DNA of 64,000 nt from DSSM01 sp964484125 (lineage in GTDB: Bacteria; Bacteroidota; Ignavibacteria; Tepidaquicellales; Tepidaquicellaceae). Below are positions 34,100 to 43,351 of the stretch, in pieces (the first letter of the stretch is position 1; each line of letters opens with the position of its first letter). The DNA is taken from assembly GCA_964484125.1 (NCBI GenBank), contig CAZAEK010000003.1:1-64000 (forward strand), given 5' to 3'. A program made the position numbers and the translations under genes. Below the pieces are notes generated by a model, which was not told the origin of the DNA, did not search any database, and was given only the letters and a program-made list of their open reading frames with translations.

Positions 34100-37000
34100 T
34101 CAGATTTCTCTCGAATCAAGCTTTTTCTGTAGAATATCGGCAAATAATTTATCGTTAGGCGGTGCAAATGTTGTGTTGTGGTCTCCCGGAACTTCGATAA
34201 CATCTATGCCTTTTAAAGCGAATTTTTTCCATCCGTAAAATTTGAAATCTTCTATGTAAAAAGTTTTGAGTTTTGCTTTGAATAATGTAACATGAACATC
34301 AGCCGGGCTGATAATATAATTATCAAGCGCTTTATAGTTTGTCTCCATAAGCTTTTTCATATAATCCGGAATCTCTTTGATTTCCTTCTTTTCAAGTCCA
34401 ACATCAACTCTTCTTTCAAATTCATAATATTGTTTGTGCCCGAATCTCCTTGCAATGCCTTTTAGCTTTTTAATAATAAATTGCTTTTTCATTCCCATTG
34501 GAATTTCAAAGAAATTTACTATTGCAAAAAGTATTTGTTTGATAACAAGAATTCCGGTTTTCAAAAAACGTTTAAAACGAGGAAGGTTTTTATTCGAAGA
34601 ATAAGCAACTGCGTCGAACAAACCGACAAAATTTACTTTGTATCCCATTTCTGTAAATTGTTTTGCCATTTCATAAGCTATGATTCCGCCGAAAGAGACA
34701 CCTGCAACGGAATACACTCCACTCTTATCAAATTCAAGAATCTCGGAAATATAATGAGAAGCCATTTCTTCCACTGTTTTTAATGGTTCTGTTTTCCCGT
34801 CAAATCCCGATGCCTGAAGTCCGTATATCGGCTGATCTTCGTTCATCAGGTCTTTTAGTGTATTAAAGAGTAAAAGATTTAAACCTGCTCCGTGTATTAT
34901 ATACAGCGGCTGCTTATTCCCTGTTTTCTTAATAGCTACGAGGGATTTCCAGCTTAAAGATTTTTCTTTATCAACAACTTCAGATATCTTTTCAATTGTT
35001 GTATTTTCAAACAATATTGAAAGGGGAAGTCTTACTCCGGTATGTGTTTCAATTTCTGAAATCAGTTTCATTGCAAGAATGGAATTTCCACCCGATTCAA
35101 AGAAATCCTGATTTACTCCTGATATATTTCTTTTTAATACATTATTCCATATTTCCAGAATAATTTTTTCGGTTTTTGTAACTGCGGGTTTAACCTGAGT
35201 TGAGCCGGTAATTAAATCTTTTGACGGTTTGGGTAAATTTTTCCTGTCAATTTTATTGTTTGGAGTTAAAGGCATTTTTTCAAGAAATACTATATAAGAG
35301 GGTATCATATAAGAAGGCAGAAATTTCGAAATAAATGTTTTTACTTCATTTTCAGAAAGTTTGAAATTTGCCTTCATTACAATATATGCCGCAATAAATA
35401 CTTCCTGCCCGGCTTCGGGAAATGATTTCACGGCATACTCTTTCACACCTTCAATCTTAGATATGGTTTCTTCAATTTCACTTAAATCAATTCTGAATCC
35501 GCGGATTTTAACCTGTGAGTCTTTTCTTTCTTTAAAATGAAAATTACCTTTAAAATCCAAAGTTACTATATCTCCGGATGCAAAGAATTTCTGATTTTTT
35601 CCAAAAATATTTTTATAGATGAATTTCTCATTTGTCAGTTTCTCGTCTCCGTAATATCCGGCGGCAAGACCATCACCGCCTATCAATAGCTGTCCGGGAA
35701 TACCGGCAGGAAGTAAGTTAAAATTCTCATCAACAACATAGAATGTATTATTATGCAGCGGTTTCCCGATTGAAATATATTCCGGGGCTTGATGATGTAT
35801 ATCTTCATCTGTTATTTTTTTTATCGAAGACCAGATAGTTGTTTCAGTGGGTCCATAAACATTGTAAAGAGTACTGCATTTTGAAATTAATTCTTTTGCG
35901 AGTTTTTTTGGCAGTGCTTCGCCACCGCAAAATAAAATTAATCCGTTACTCCCTTTCCACCCGGTTTCATTTAATATTTTATAAGTTGCCGGCGTTGCCT
36001 GAAAAAGGTTAATGTGTTCGTTTTTGATTTTTTCAGAGAGCAGGAAACCATCGTAAATTTCTTCTTTTTCTGCAATTATAAGTGTTCCTCCGGATGCAAG
36101 AGGGACAAAGAATTCAAGATTCGAAATATCAAATGAATAAGTAGTAACATTTAATAAAATTACTGTTTCATTTATTTCTGCAGTTTCAATAATTGATTGA
36201 ATCAGGTTAGCGAGAGAATAATGTGTGATTTCAACGCCTTTCGGTTTCCCTGTAGAGCCGGACGTAAAAATAATATAAGCAAGGTCAGACGGATTAATAA
36301 CAGGTAAATCTATAATATCACCTTTAATAAGTTCGTTAATGCTGATTCCCGGAACATCATTGCTGTCTGTGATAATTATTTCCGGCTTTGCAACATCAAG
36401 TATGTATTTGTTTCTATCCTGCGGATATTCAGGGTCAAGCGGTATGAAGCAATTGCCCGATTTTAAAACTCCAAGAATTCCAAGGATAAGATTTTCAGAA
36501 CGGTTTAAGTATAAAGCAATATTTAAATTTTTACCTTTTGTATGCCGTAATAAATTTGAAGCTATTTTATCTGTAATAATCTGAAACTCTTTATATGTCA
36601 AAATTTTATCAGTAAATTTTACCGCAATTTTATCCGGATTCTTTTCAGCGGCTTTTTTAATTAAATCGCAGATGTTCTTATATTCAAATTGCTTATATGT
36701 ATTATTTAATGATTTTATTTCTTCAATGTCGGATTCTGAAATAATTTCAAAGCTATTTATATTATACGCAGGATTTGAAACCAGCGAACTTGCAATAAGT
36801 TTGAAATGCTCAGAAAAACTTTTTATCCTGTCAATGGAAAAAATATCAGTATTATATTCAAATATGCATTTGATATAATTTCCAAGCACATAATACATCA
36901 TTGTCAAATCCAAATGTGATTTTTTTCGTTCGAAATCAAATAATTCAACCCTCGTATTCTTCAGGAAAAGTTTATCTCTATATTCAGTCAGCGAGTTGAA

Positions 37001-39811
37001 CATTGTTTGAATCAATACGCTATGTGAAGTATCCCGGCTTAAATTCAGTGAATCTACAATGATTTCAAAAGGTATATTTTGATTATCATAAGCTTCTATG
37101 AGTGATTTTTTAACGTCTGCTATGATATTATTAAATGTATAATCATCTCCTATTGTAACACGTACAGGCAGGTTATTAATCATCATTCCGATAACATCAT
37201 TAAATTGTTCCTTGCTTCTGTTTGCTATAGGAATACCAATAATAAAATCCTTTTTACCGCTGTATTTTGAAATAAATACTGCATAAACAGAGAAAAGAAA
37301 CATAAAAATACTTATGTTATTTTCTTTGCAGTAACTGATAATTTTACTGCTCAGCGAAGTATCGAATTCAAAATAATATTCATTACCGTTATAAGTCTGA
37401 TGTTTAGGTCTGGTAAAATCAACAGGCAGTTGGAGAACCGGTTCAACTCCTGCAAGAGTATCAACCCAGTATTTGAGTTCAGATTTATATAATCCACCGG
37501 AAATATTTTTATTTTGATATATTGAGAAATCCGCATATTGCACCGGCTCGGGTTTTAAATCTATAAATTCATCTTTGCGTAATTTATTATAAATCTTTGA
37601 GAGTTTTTCAATGAAAATTCCAACAGAATGATTATCGGATATGATGTGGTGTATATTGATTGAAAGAAAAAATTTATTATTACCTGTTATTAAAACCCGT
37701 ACTCTGAAAAGCGGGAGAGTGTCCGGTTTGAACTCAAATTTATCCTCTTCTTTAATTAGGTTGTTAATAAACTCAAACTGCCTGACGGAATCTAAATGAG
37801 AAATGTCCTCCGTAATTAATTTGAATTCGAAATTGTCAAGTATTTTCTGAAATAATTCTCCGCCCTTATTTAATATTATTGTTCTGAGACTTTCATTCTT
37901 AGCAATTAAAATATTAATCGCTTTTTCAAGAAGAGGTATATCTAACCTGCCTTCAATTTTGAAGAAGAGTGGAATGTTGAAAAGACCGCTTCCTTTCGAT
38001 AATTCTTCTATAAAATAGATTCTTGATTGTCCGGGGGAAGCAGGAATTAAATTATCTGCATAAGTTTTATCCTCTGCTTTAATATGAAAAGTGGATATGT
38101 TTTTAAATTTTGATTTAATTTCATCTGCAATTGCACCAATAGTCGGATTATTAAAAAGAAATTTAAAGGTGATTTCAATTCCGGTTTTTGAATATAATTT
38201 TCCGATTATTTGAAATGCAGTCAGTGAATCTCCCCCGGCTTCAAAAAAATTATCTTCCGGTTTTATTGAGTCATTTTTTAAAGTCTCTTTCCAGATTTGA
38301 AGCAGATTGTATTCAATATTTTCTATGAACTCTTCGTCTATTTCAACCGAATCTATCGGCATTGCTAACAGTTTTCTCTTGTCAACTTTTCCTGAGTCAG
38401 TTCTTGGAAGTGTATTAAGCCAAACAAAAGAAACAGGAAGCATATATTCAGGTAAATATTTCAAGAGTTCGTTTTTAATTAACTGCTCTTCAATCATATT
38501 GGCAGAAGAATAATATGCTATGAGTGAAGCGGAATCTTTTGAAATAACTTTAAGTAAGACGCAGGACTCAATAATGCCCGGGACTTTGTTCAGTGATGAT
38601 TCGATTTCTTCGAGTTCAATTCTATACCCCCTGAATTTTATCTGATTATCTTTTCTTCCGGAAAACATAATATTCCCATCCGGTAATCTATATCCAAAAT
38701 CTCCGGTTTTATAAAATCTTTTATACCGGCAATTTTCAAATTCTGTGTTTATAAAACTCTTTTTCGTCTCTTCCGGAAGGTTAAGATATCCTCTTGCAAG
38801 ACCTTCGCCTCCTATAAGTATCTCTCCCTGTGCTCCGGTTTGTGTTTCTTTTAAATTTGCATCAACAATTTTTACAGAATAGTTTTCAATTTCTTTCCCG
38901 ATTGGAGTGTTTTCATCAGGATTGTTTACTGAAGTGAATTTATAAAAAGTAGCGCAGATAGTAGTTTCCGTTGGACCGTATCCGTTAATAATACTAATAT
39001 TGCTGAATTTTGATAAGTATCTACCAAGAACCCTTTGTTTAATTGGCTCTACACCTGTCAGAAATCTGTTTATGCTAAATGATATATTCTGTTCTTCAAA
39101 TTTATTAATTAGAGGTTCAAGCATTCCTGGAGGGATATATAAGCTGTTGATATTATGTTTTAAAATACAATCTGCAAAATAATCTGCATTGATAATTTTT
39201 TTATTATCAAGAATATGCATGGTTCTTCCATAACATAAAGCTGAGAATATTTCCCAAACCGATACATCAAATGTAAAAGGACACACAGCAGAACTAACAA
39301 GATTAGAATCTCCGGGAGCGATATTCTCGAAAGCGTTCAGAAGATTTGTCAAAGAATGATGTTCAATCAAAACACCTTTTGGTTTTCCGGTTGAGCCGGA
39401 AGTAAAAATTGCATAACACAAATTATTCCCTGAAATATCGGGGTAATGATAATTTGAAATATTATATGAAGAAGCTTTCTGGAAAAAATCTTCGTCAATT
39501 ATAAAATTTGAATTTGAATCTTTTTTAATATTGTCAATTCTGCTTTTCGGAAATTTCTTATCGAGAGGGATGTAATAGCCGCCTGCAAGTATGACTCCAA
39601 GAATAGAAATTATGTATGATTCATTCCTGTCAAGTAGAATGCATACAGGGGATTCGGGAGTAAGATTTTTTTCGAGGAGATAAGAAGCGATTGATGATGC
39701 TTTCGAATGAAGTTCACTATAAGAGATTATAACATCATTGCATATTATTGCAGTTTTATTTTTAAATTTATCTGCGGATTCCGAAAATAAATCTCTTACG
39801 GTTTTACTCAT
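34100..39811 (-). CDS. Two-module nonribosomal peptide synthetase, A-PCP-C-A-PCP-TE
   Basis: 1903 residues. Module 1 has no condensation domain: A1 (1-485; FTSGSTGKPKG, GYGPTETTICA, KFRGYRIEL, catalytic Lys475), then PCP1 (Ser529 in GGDSLT). Next come C (about 587-1020; HHIISDN at 721-727), A2 (1045-1530; FTSGSTGKPKG, VYGPTETTIW, Lys1520) and PCP2 (Ser1577 in GGNSIL). The end is a type I thioesterase (1630-1903; Ser1706 in GVSFGG, His1878 in GDHNTTF). So it should load two amino acids, make one peptide bond and release a dipeptide, linear or cyclised. The ten-residue code read by eye is DILQFGVIWK for A2 (glycine-like) and DVWYLGGICK for A1 (unassigned). ATG start at 39811. The PPTase gene follows. 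No tailoring or export gene is adjacent. Confidence 0.93.
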   Translation of the reverse strand: MSKTVRDLFSESADKFKNKTAIICNDVIISYSELHSKASSIASYLLEKNLTPESPVCILLDRNESYIISILGVILAGGYYIPLDKKFPKSRIDNIKKDSNSNFIIDEDFFQKASSYNISNYHYPDISGNNLCYAIFTSGSTGKPKGVLIEHHSLTNLLNAFENIAPGDSNLVSSAVCPFTFDVSVWEIFSALCYGRTMHILDNKKIINADYFADCILKHNINSLYIPPGMLEPLINKFEEQNISFSINRFLTGVEPIKQRVLGRYLSKFSNISIINGYGPTETTICATFYKFTSVNNPDENTPIGKEIENYSVKIVDANLKETQTGAQGEILIGGEGLARGYLNLPEETKKSFINTEFENCRYKRFYKTGDFGYRLPDGNIMFSGRKDNQIKFRGYRIELEEIESSLNKVPGIIESCVLLKVISKDSASLIAYYSSANMIEEQLIKNELLKYLPEYMLPVSFVWLNTLPRTDSGKVDKRKLLAMPIDSVEIDEEFIENIEYNLLQIWKETLKNDSIKPEDNFFEAGGDSLTAFQIIGKLYSKTGIEITFKFLFNNPTIGAIADEIKSKFKNISTFHIKAEDKTYADNLIPASPGQSRIYFIEELSKGSGLFNIPLFFKIEGRLDIPLLEKAINILIAKNESLRTIILNKGGELFQKILDNFEFKLITEDISHLDSVRQFEFINNLIKEEDKFEFKPDTLPLFRVRVLITGNNKFFLSINIHHIISDNHSVGIFIEKLSKIYNKLRKDEFIDLKPEPVQYADFSIYQNKNISGGLYKSELKYWVDTLAGVEPVLQLPVDFTRPKHQTYNGNEYYFEFDTSLSSKIISYCKENNISIFMFLFSVYAVFISKYSGKKDFIIGIPIANRSKEQFNDVIGMMINNLPVRVTIGDDYTFNNIIADVKKSLIEAYDNQNIPFEIIVDSLNLSRDTSHSVLIQTMFNSLTEYRDKLFLKNTRVELFDFERKKSHLDLTMMYYVLGNYIKCIFEYNTDIFSIDRIKSFSEHFKLIASSLVSNPAYNINSFEIISESDIEEIKSLNNTYKQFEYKNICDLIKKAAEKNPDKIAVKFTDKILTYKEFQIITDKIASNLLRHTKGKNLNIALYLNRSENLILGILGVLKSGNCFIPLDPEYPQDRNKYILDVAKPEIIITDSNDVPGISINELIKGDIIDLPVINPSDLAYIIFTSGSTGKPKGVEITHYSLANLIQSIIETAEINETVILLNVTTYSFDISNLEFFVPLASGGTLIIAEKEEIYDGFLLSEKIKNEHINLFQATPATYKILNETGWKGSNGLILFCGGEALPKKLAKELISKCSTLYNVYGPTETTIWSSIKKITDEDIHHQAPEYISIGKPLHNNTFYVVDENFNLLPAGIPGQLLIGGDGLAAGYYGDEKLTNEKFIYKNIFGKNQKFFASGDIVTLDFKGNFHFKERKDSQVKIRGFRIDLSEIEETISKIEGVKEYAVKSFPEAGQEVFIAAYIVMKANFKLSENEVKTFISKFLPSYMIPSYIVFLEKMPLTPNNKIDRKNLPKPSKDLITGSTQVKPAVTKTEKIILEIWNNVLKRNISGVNQDFFESGGNSILAMKLISEIETHTGVRLPLSILFENTTIEKISEVVDKEKSLSWKSLVAIKKTGNKQPLYIIHGAGLNLLLFNTLKDLMNEDQPIYGLQASGFDGKTEPLKTVEEMASHYISEILEFDKSGVYSVAGVSFGGIIAYEMAKQFTEMGYKVNFVGLFDAVAYSSNKNLPRFKRFLKTGILVIKQILFAIVNFFEIPMGMKKQFIIKKLKGIARRFGHKQYYEFERRVDVGLEKKEIKEIPDYMKKLMETNYKALDNYIISPADVHVTLFKAKLKTFYIEDFKFYGWKKFALKGIDVIEVPGDHNTTFAPPNDKLFADILQKKLDSREI

Positions 39812-39914
39812 TATATTTACATTGATTAAATCCTCTGTTAATATATTTTATTATGAATAAAAATACTATTCAAAAGGCAGGGTGTTTCGTGAGGGGAGGT
39901 GGATAATTATTTTT

Positions 39915-40002
39915 CTACAATCATACGACCCCTACGGAGTAGAAAAAAATGAGAAATAAAATAAATCGGTGAGAATCTGTTTAATCTGTGTCATCTGTGT
40001 TC
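39915..40002. repeat. Dispersed repeats upstream of the NRPS gene
   Basis: CTACAATCATACGACCCCT-ACGGAGTAG (39915-39942) is a degenerate copy of the palindrome family found at 14.5 and 27.7 kb. A GAATCTGTTTAATCTGTG element (39972-40002) is the inverted-orientation relative of the CAGATTTAACAGATTTACACAG repeat at 27.6 kb. This spacer otherwise holds the NRPS promoter region (39812-39914), with no clear motif. Confidence 0.75.
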
Positions 40003-40006
40003 AAAA

Positions 40007-40036
40007 AAAGACCCCTTTCCGTTCAAAAGGGGTCAA
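40007..40036 (-). terminator. Intrinsic terminator of the trans-sulfuration gene
   Basis: GACCCCTTT and AAAGGGGTC form a stem (40010-40034), followed on the minus strand by seven T. It lies 30 bases beyond the stop codon of the gene at 40065. Confidence 0.85.
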
Positions 40037-40064
40037 CAAAATTATTAAAATATTTGTTTTTTAT

Positions 40065-41246
40065 TTATACTTTTTCGAGTGCCTGCTCTAAATCACCGAG
40101 GATATCGTTATAATCTTCAATTCCTACAGAAAATCTGACGAGCTCATCTGTAATTCCGGATTTAAGTTTTGCTTCTTTTGTCATTTTGGAATGAGTCATT
40201 GATGCAGGATGTTGAATTAAAGTTTCTACTCCGCCGAGTGAAACTGCAAGTAAAGCTACTTTTACATTATCCATTAATTTTTTTCCTGCTTCAAGTCCGC
40301 CATTAAGTCCAAAGCTAATCATCGTTCCGGGTCCGCGCATTTGTTTTTTTGCAAGTTCGTATTGCGGGTGAGACTTTAAGCCGGGATACATTACCCATTT
40401 GACCTTAGGATGTTTTTCGAGATATTCAGCAATTTTCATTGCACTTTCCTGAGCTCTGTCTATTCTGATTGCAAGAGTTTTTAATCCTCTGATGATAAAG
40501 TATGCCTGATGCGGATCAATATTACAACCAAGATTTATCATAATTGTCCTGAGTTTTTTATATAGCTCTTCAGTTTTTGCAATTACAATACCTGCAACTA
40601 TATCAGCATGTCCGTTTAAGAATTTTGTAACAGAATGGAACACAACGTCAACTCCGAAATCAAACGGATTCTGTAAATAAGGACTGCAGAAAGTGTTATC
40701 TACAACAACAATAAGATTGTGCTCATGCGCAAAATAGGTAGCAGCTTTTAAATCTGTAATCCCAATGGTCGGATTTGCGGGAGTTTCAATATACAGGACT
40801 TTTGTATTTGGTTTGAGAGCTTTTTTAATTTCTTCAATATCAGATGTATTTACATAGGTTGATTCAACACCAAATCTGCTCCAGTGAGTTTCCATAACAA
40901 CACGTGCCGGACCGTAAACGGCGTCAGAGCTGATAATGTGGTCACCTGCATTAAGTAAACCAAAATAAATTGTATTAACCGCTGCCATACCGGAGCTGAC
41001 TGCAACTGCACCGAAACCGCCTTCAAGTTCTGCGACAGTTCTTTCAAGAAAATCTATTGTTGGATTTCCGATTCTTGTATAGATATATCCATCGCTTTCT
41101 CCTGAGAAACATTTGGCTCCGTGGTCAGCATTTTCAAATTTAAAAGTTGAGGATTGAAAAATCGGAACGTTCGCACTTAAATAAGCGTCGTCAAAACCTG
41201 CACCATGAACGAGCTTAGAATTAAATTTCAAATTATGATGTGACAT
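40065..41246 (-). CDS. Trans-sulfuration PLP enzyme (cystathionine gamma-synthase / methionine gamma-lyase family)
   Basis: 393 residues, normal length for the Cys/Met metabolism PLP family. Visible: YTRIGNPTIDFLE near the N-terminus, SSGMAAVNTIYFGLLNAGDHII, the phosphate/substrate area YIETPANPTIGITDL, cofactor Asp in VVVDNTFCSPY, Schiff-base Lys in HSVTKFLNGHADIVAG, and RFSVGIEDYNDILGDLEQAL at the end. In methionine gamma-lyase the Tyr of the SDAVYGPAR region is followed by a Cys two residues on; here that position is Pro-Ala, so cystathionine gamma-synthase or gamma-lyase is at least as likely. It is cytosolic and acts in methionine/cysteine metabolism. ATG start; own terminator. Confidence 0.88.
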   Translation of the reverse strand: MSHHNLKFNSKLVHGAGFDDAYLSANVPIFQSSTFKFENADHGAKCFSGESDGYIYTRIGNPTIDFLERTVAELEGGFGAVAVSSGMAAVNTIYFGLLNAGDHIISSDAVYGPARVVMETHWSRFGVESTYVNTSDIEEIKKALKPNTKVLYIETPANPTIGITDLKAATYFAHEHNLIVVVDNTFCSPYLQNPFDFGVDVVFHSVTKFLNGHADIVAGIVIAKTEELYKKLRTIMINLGCNIDPHQAYFIIRGLKTLAIRIDRAQESAMKIAEYLEKHPKVKWVMYPGLKSHPQYELAKKQMRGPGTMISFGLNGGLEAGKKLMDNVKVALLAVSLGGVETLIQHPASMTHSKMTKEAKLKSGITDELVRFSVGIEDYNDILGDLEQALEKV

Positions 41247-41315
41247 TTTAATATTATTATAATTTATATCTCTTTGCTAACTTACACATTTAAAATTGTT
41301 CTTTAAAGGTAAAAA

Positions 41316-41804
41316 TCAGATTAATCCTTTTGCTTTTAATATCATATCTATCATTTCTCTTACTGCACCTTCACCTCCATTTTTTTTGCAGACATAATCA
41401 ACATTTTTTTTAACTTCATCCATTGCACTATTAGGGCAGCAGGAAAATCCAACCGATTTTAAAAGAGGTATATCAAATTCATCGTCGCCAATATAAGCGA
41501 AATTTTCATTTTTAAGGTTATAAAATTTTTTCAACTCTTCAAAAGGAATCAGCTTGTCTTCAATATTTTCATATAAGTGGTCTATCTTTAGTCTGTCAAT
41601 CCGTCGTTTATTGACAGGAGAGTGCATTCCACTTATAACGGCAAATTTCATACCAAGTTTTTTCCCGCGTGTTAATCCAAAGCCGTCGTGGGTGTGAAAC
41701 ATTTTTATATCTTCACCATTTGTTGAGTATATGATATGACCTGTAGTCAGACAACCGTCAAGGTCCATTAGTATTACTTCAATCTTTGATAAGTCTTTAT
41801 TCAT
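41316..41804 (-). CDS. kdsC: KdsC-like HAD phosphatase (KDO-8-phosphate phosphatase)
   Basis: 162 residues, the compact HAD type without a cap. The nucleophile motif is ILMDLDGCLTTG, with the second acid two residues on; the Ser/Thr motif is in VISGMHSPV, Lys in ENIEDKLIPFEEL, and the last acids in YIGDDEFDIPLLKSVG. These match KdsC/YrbI, which removes phosphate from KDO-8-P for lipopolysaccharide core synthesis. A related acylneuraminate or other sugar-acid phosphatase role cannot be excluded, as no kdsA/kdsB lies nearby. ATG start; six bases after nth, in the same minus-strand run. Confidence 0.82.
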   Translation of the reverse strand: MNKDLSKIEVILMDLDGCLTTGHIIYSTNGEDIKMFHTHDGFGLTRGKKLGMKFAVISGMHSPVNKRRIDRLKIDHLYENIEDKLIPFEELKKFYNLKNENFAYIGDDEFDIPLLKSVGFSCCPNSAMDEVKKNVDYVCKKNGGEGAVREMIDMILKAKGLI

Positions 41805-41810
41805 TTTATT

Positions 41811-42461
41811 TTATTTAGATTCATTATAATAAAGGCAAATATCAGTAAAAACGCAAATTTCGCATTTCGGTTTTTTCGCATTGCATACAACTCTTCCGTG
41901 TTCACCAATTCTCATTGAAAAATCGTATTGGTCTTTTTCGTTTATTAATTCTTTAACTTCAATTTCTATTTTTTCCGGATTTTCGTTTTCAATAATTCCG
42001 AGCCGTGAAGCAACCCTTTTGAAATGAGTATCTACAATAACACAATCTTTTTTGCCGAATGAATTTCCGCGTATAACATTTGCGGATTTTCTTCCGAGCC
42101 CGGGTAACGATGTAAGATCTTCCATACTTTCCGGAATTTCAGAGCCGAAATCTGTAATGAGTTTTTCTGCAAGTTTCATTACTGATTTTGCTTTGTTATT
42201 ATAAAAGTTTATTGACTTAATGTTATCTCTGAAATTATCTATACCGTCTTTCATAATATCTTCAGGTGTTTTATATTTCGTGGCATATAAAGGTACCATA
42301 GTTTTATTTACAATTTCATCTGTACATTGAGCGGAAAGAACGGTTGATATTGTCAGTTCAAAAGCATTTTTGAATTCGAGATGACATTTTGCTTCCGGAT
42401 AAAGTTTAGCAAGTTTTTTCAATATTAACCTTGCTTTTTTTTTCTTCTCTGCAGTTGTCAC
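41811..42461 (-). CDS. nth: Endonuclease III
   Basis: 216 residues. It removes oxidised pyrimidines from DNA and nicks the abasic site. The HhH motif LPGLGRKSANVI contains the catalytic Lys, the catalytic Asp is in CVIVDTHFKRVASRLG, and the [4Fe-4S] loop is CNAKKPKCEICVFTDIC (Cys spacing 6-2-5). The start codon is GTG at 42461, overlapping the speB stop (GTGA). Part of the minus-strand run HAD-sua5-speB-nth-kdsC. Confidence 0.96.
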   Translation of the reverse strand: MTTAEKKKKARLILKKLAKLYPEAKCHLEFKNAFELTISTVLSAQCTDEIVNKTMVPLYATKYKTPEDIMKDGIDNFRDNIKSINFYNNKAKSVMKLAEKLITDFGSEIPESMEDLTSLPGLGRKSANVIRGNSFGKKDCVIVDTHFKRVASRLGIIENENPEKIEIEVKELINEKDQYDFSMRIGEHGRVVCNAKKPKCEICVFTDICLYYNESK

Positions 42462-43351
42462 TTTTTTATAAAATAGTTTAACATTTTATAAATAAGTTTA
42501 GCAGTCAGAAAATCAGGGAACGAGTCATCTTTTTTAGGAGCAAGTTCAACAACATCAAACCCTACAATATTTCTTTCCCCGCCTGCTTTTTTCAGAAGCT
42601 TTAAAGTTTCATCCCAGAGAAATCCGCCCGGTTCAGGAGTTCCTGTTGAATACATAATTGAAGGGTCAAAATAATCAACATCGAAAGTTATATAAACATT
42701 TTTTTTAAGTTTCGAAATAACTTTGTCCATCCATTCATTTCCGTATTTTCCGTTTTTAATTCCAAATGCATAAAAAGTATTTATTCCGTTCGCTTTAATG
42801 AAATCATATTCTTCTTTGCATTGAGCCCTGATTCCAACCTGTGTAATATCGGTAGTAAATTCAGCAACTCTTGCCGCAAAACAGGCATGCGAATATTTTG
42901 TGCCTTCGTAAGAATCTCTTAAGTCAGAGTGTGCATCGAAATGAAGAATACTTAAATTTTTATAAGTATCATAATGAGCTTTTATCGGAGCAGTAGATAT
43001 AGTATGTTCACCGCCAAGTGTAACAACGAACTTTCCGTCATCAATCAATGCTTTGACATTTTTGTAAATCAGGTCAAGTGCGGATTTGCCCTTTTTTCTG
43101 TTGAATTCAATTTCTTTTATTGATACTATTCCTTTTTCAAAACAAAGCTCTCTGTTCATTTCCTCGTCGAAAAATTCCACATAATGGGAAGCATCGAGAA
43201 TTGCGGCAGGTCCTTTTGAAGTTCCTTTGCCATAAGATGTAGTTGCTTCATAAGGAGCAGGAAGTATTGCAATAGCTGAATTTTTATAATCCGAATACTC
43301 ATCCTCAATAGCGAGGAAATTTTTTTTAATATTATAAGTTTTGAATTTCAT
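42458..43351 (-). CDS. speB: Agmatinase-family ureohydrolase
   Basis: 297 residues from the ATG at 43351, which overlaps the sua5 TGA (ATGA); a longer frame from 43375 would overlap sua5 by 28 bases and is less likely. It hydrolyses agmatine to putrescine and urea, or a similar guanidino compound. The binuclear Mn site is visible: TLGGEHTIS, SILHFDAHSDLRDSYEG and ITFDVDYFDPSIM. SHACFAARVAE after the second motif is usual for agmatinases rather than arginases. Substrate assignment rests on family resemblance. It precedes nth with a 4-base overlap. Confidence 0.88.
   Translation of the reverse strand: MKFKTYNIKKNFLAIEDEYSDYKNSAIAILPAPYEATTSYGKGTSKGPAAILDASHYVEFFDEEMNRELCFEKGIVSIKEIEFNRKKGKSALDLIYKNVKALIDDGKFVVTLGGEHTISTAPIKAHYDTYKNLSILHFDAHSDLRDSYEGTKYSHACFAARVAEFTTDITQVGIRAQCKEEYDFIKANGINTFYAFGIKNGKYGNEWMDKVISKLKKNVYITFDVDYFDPSIMYSTGTPEPGGFLWDETLKLLKKAGGERNIVGFDVVELAPKKDDSFPDFLTAKLIYKMLNYFIKK

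Noticed and set aside
33484..34203. Longer PPTase frame starting inside the NRPS
   Set aside because: The extra 35 residues are unlike PPTase starts, and an ATG at 34098 lies right after the NRPS stop.
40065..41246. Trans-sulfuration enzyme as part of the NRPS cluster
   Set aside because: It is separated by repeats and has its own strong terminator, and the family is normal housekeeping metabolism.
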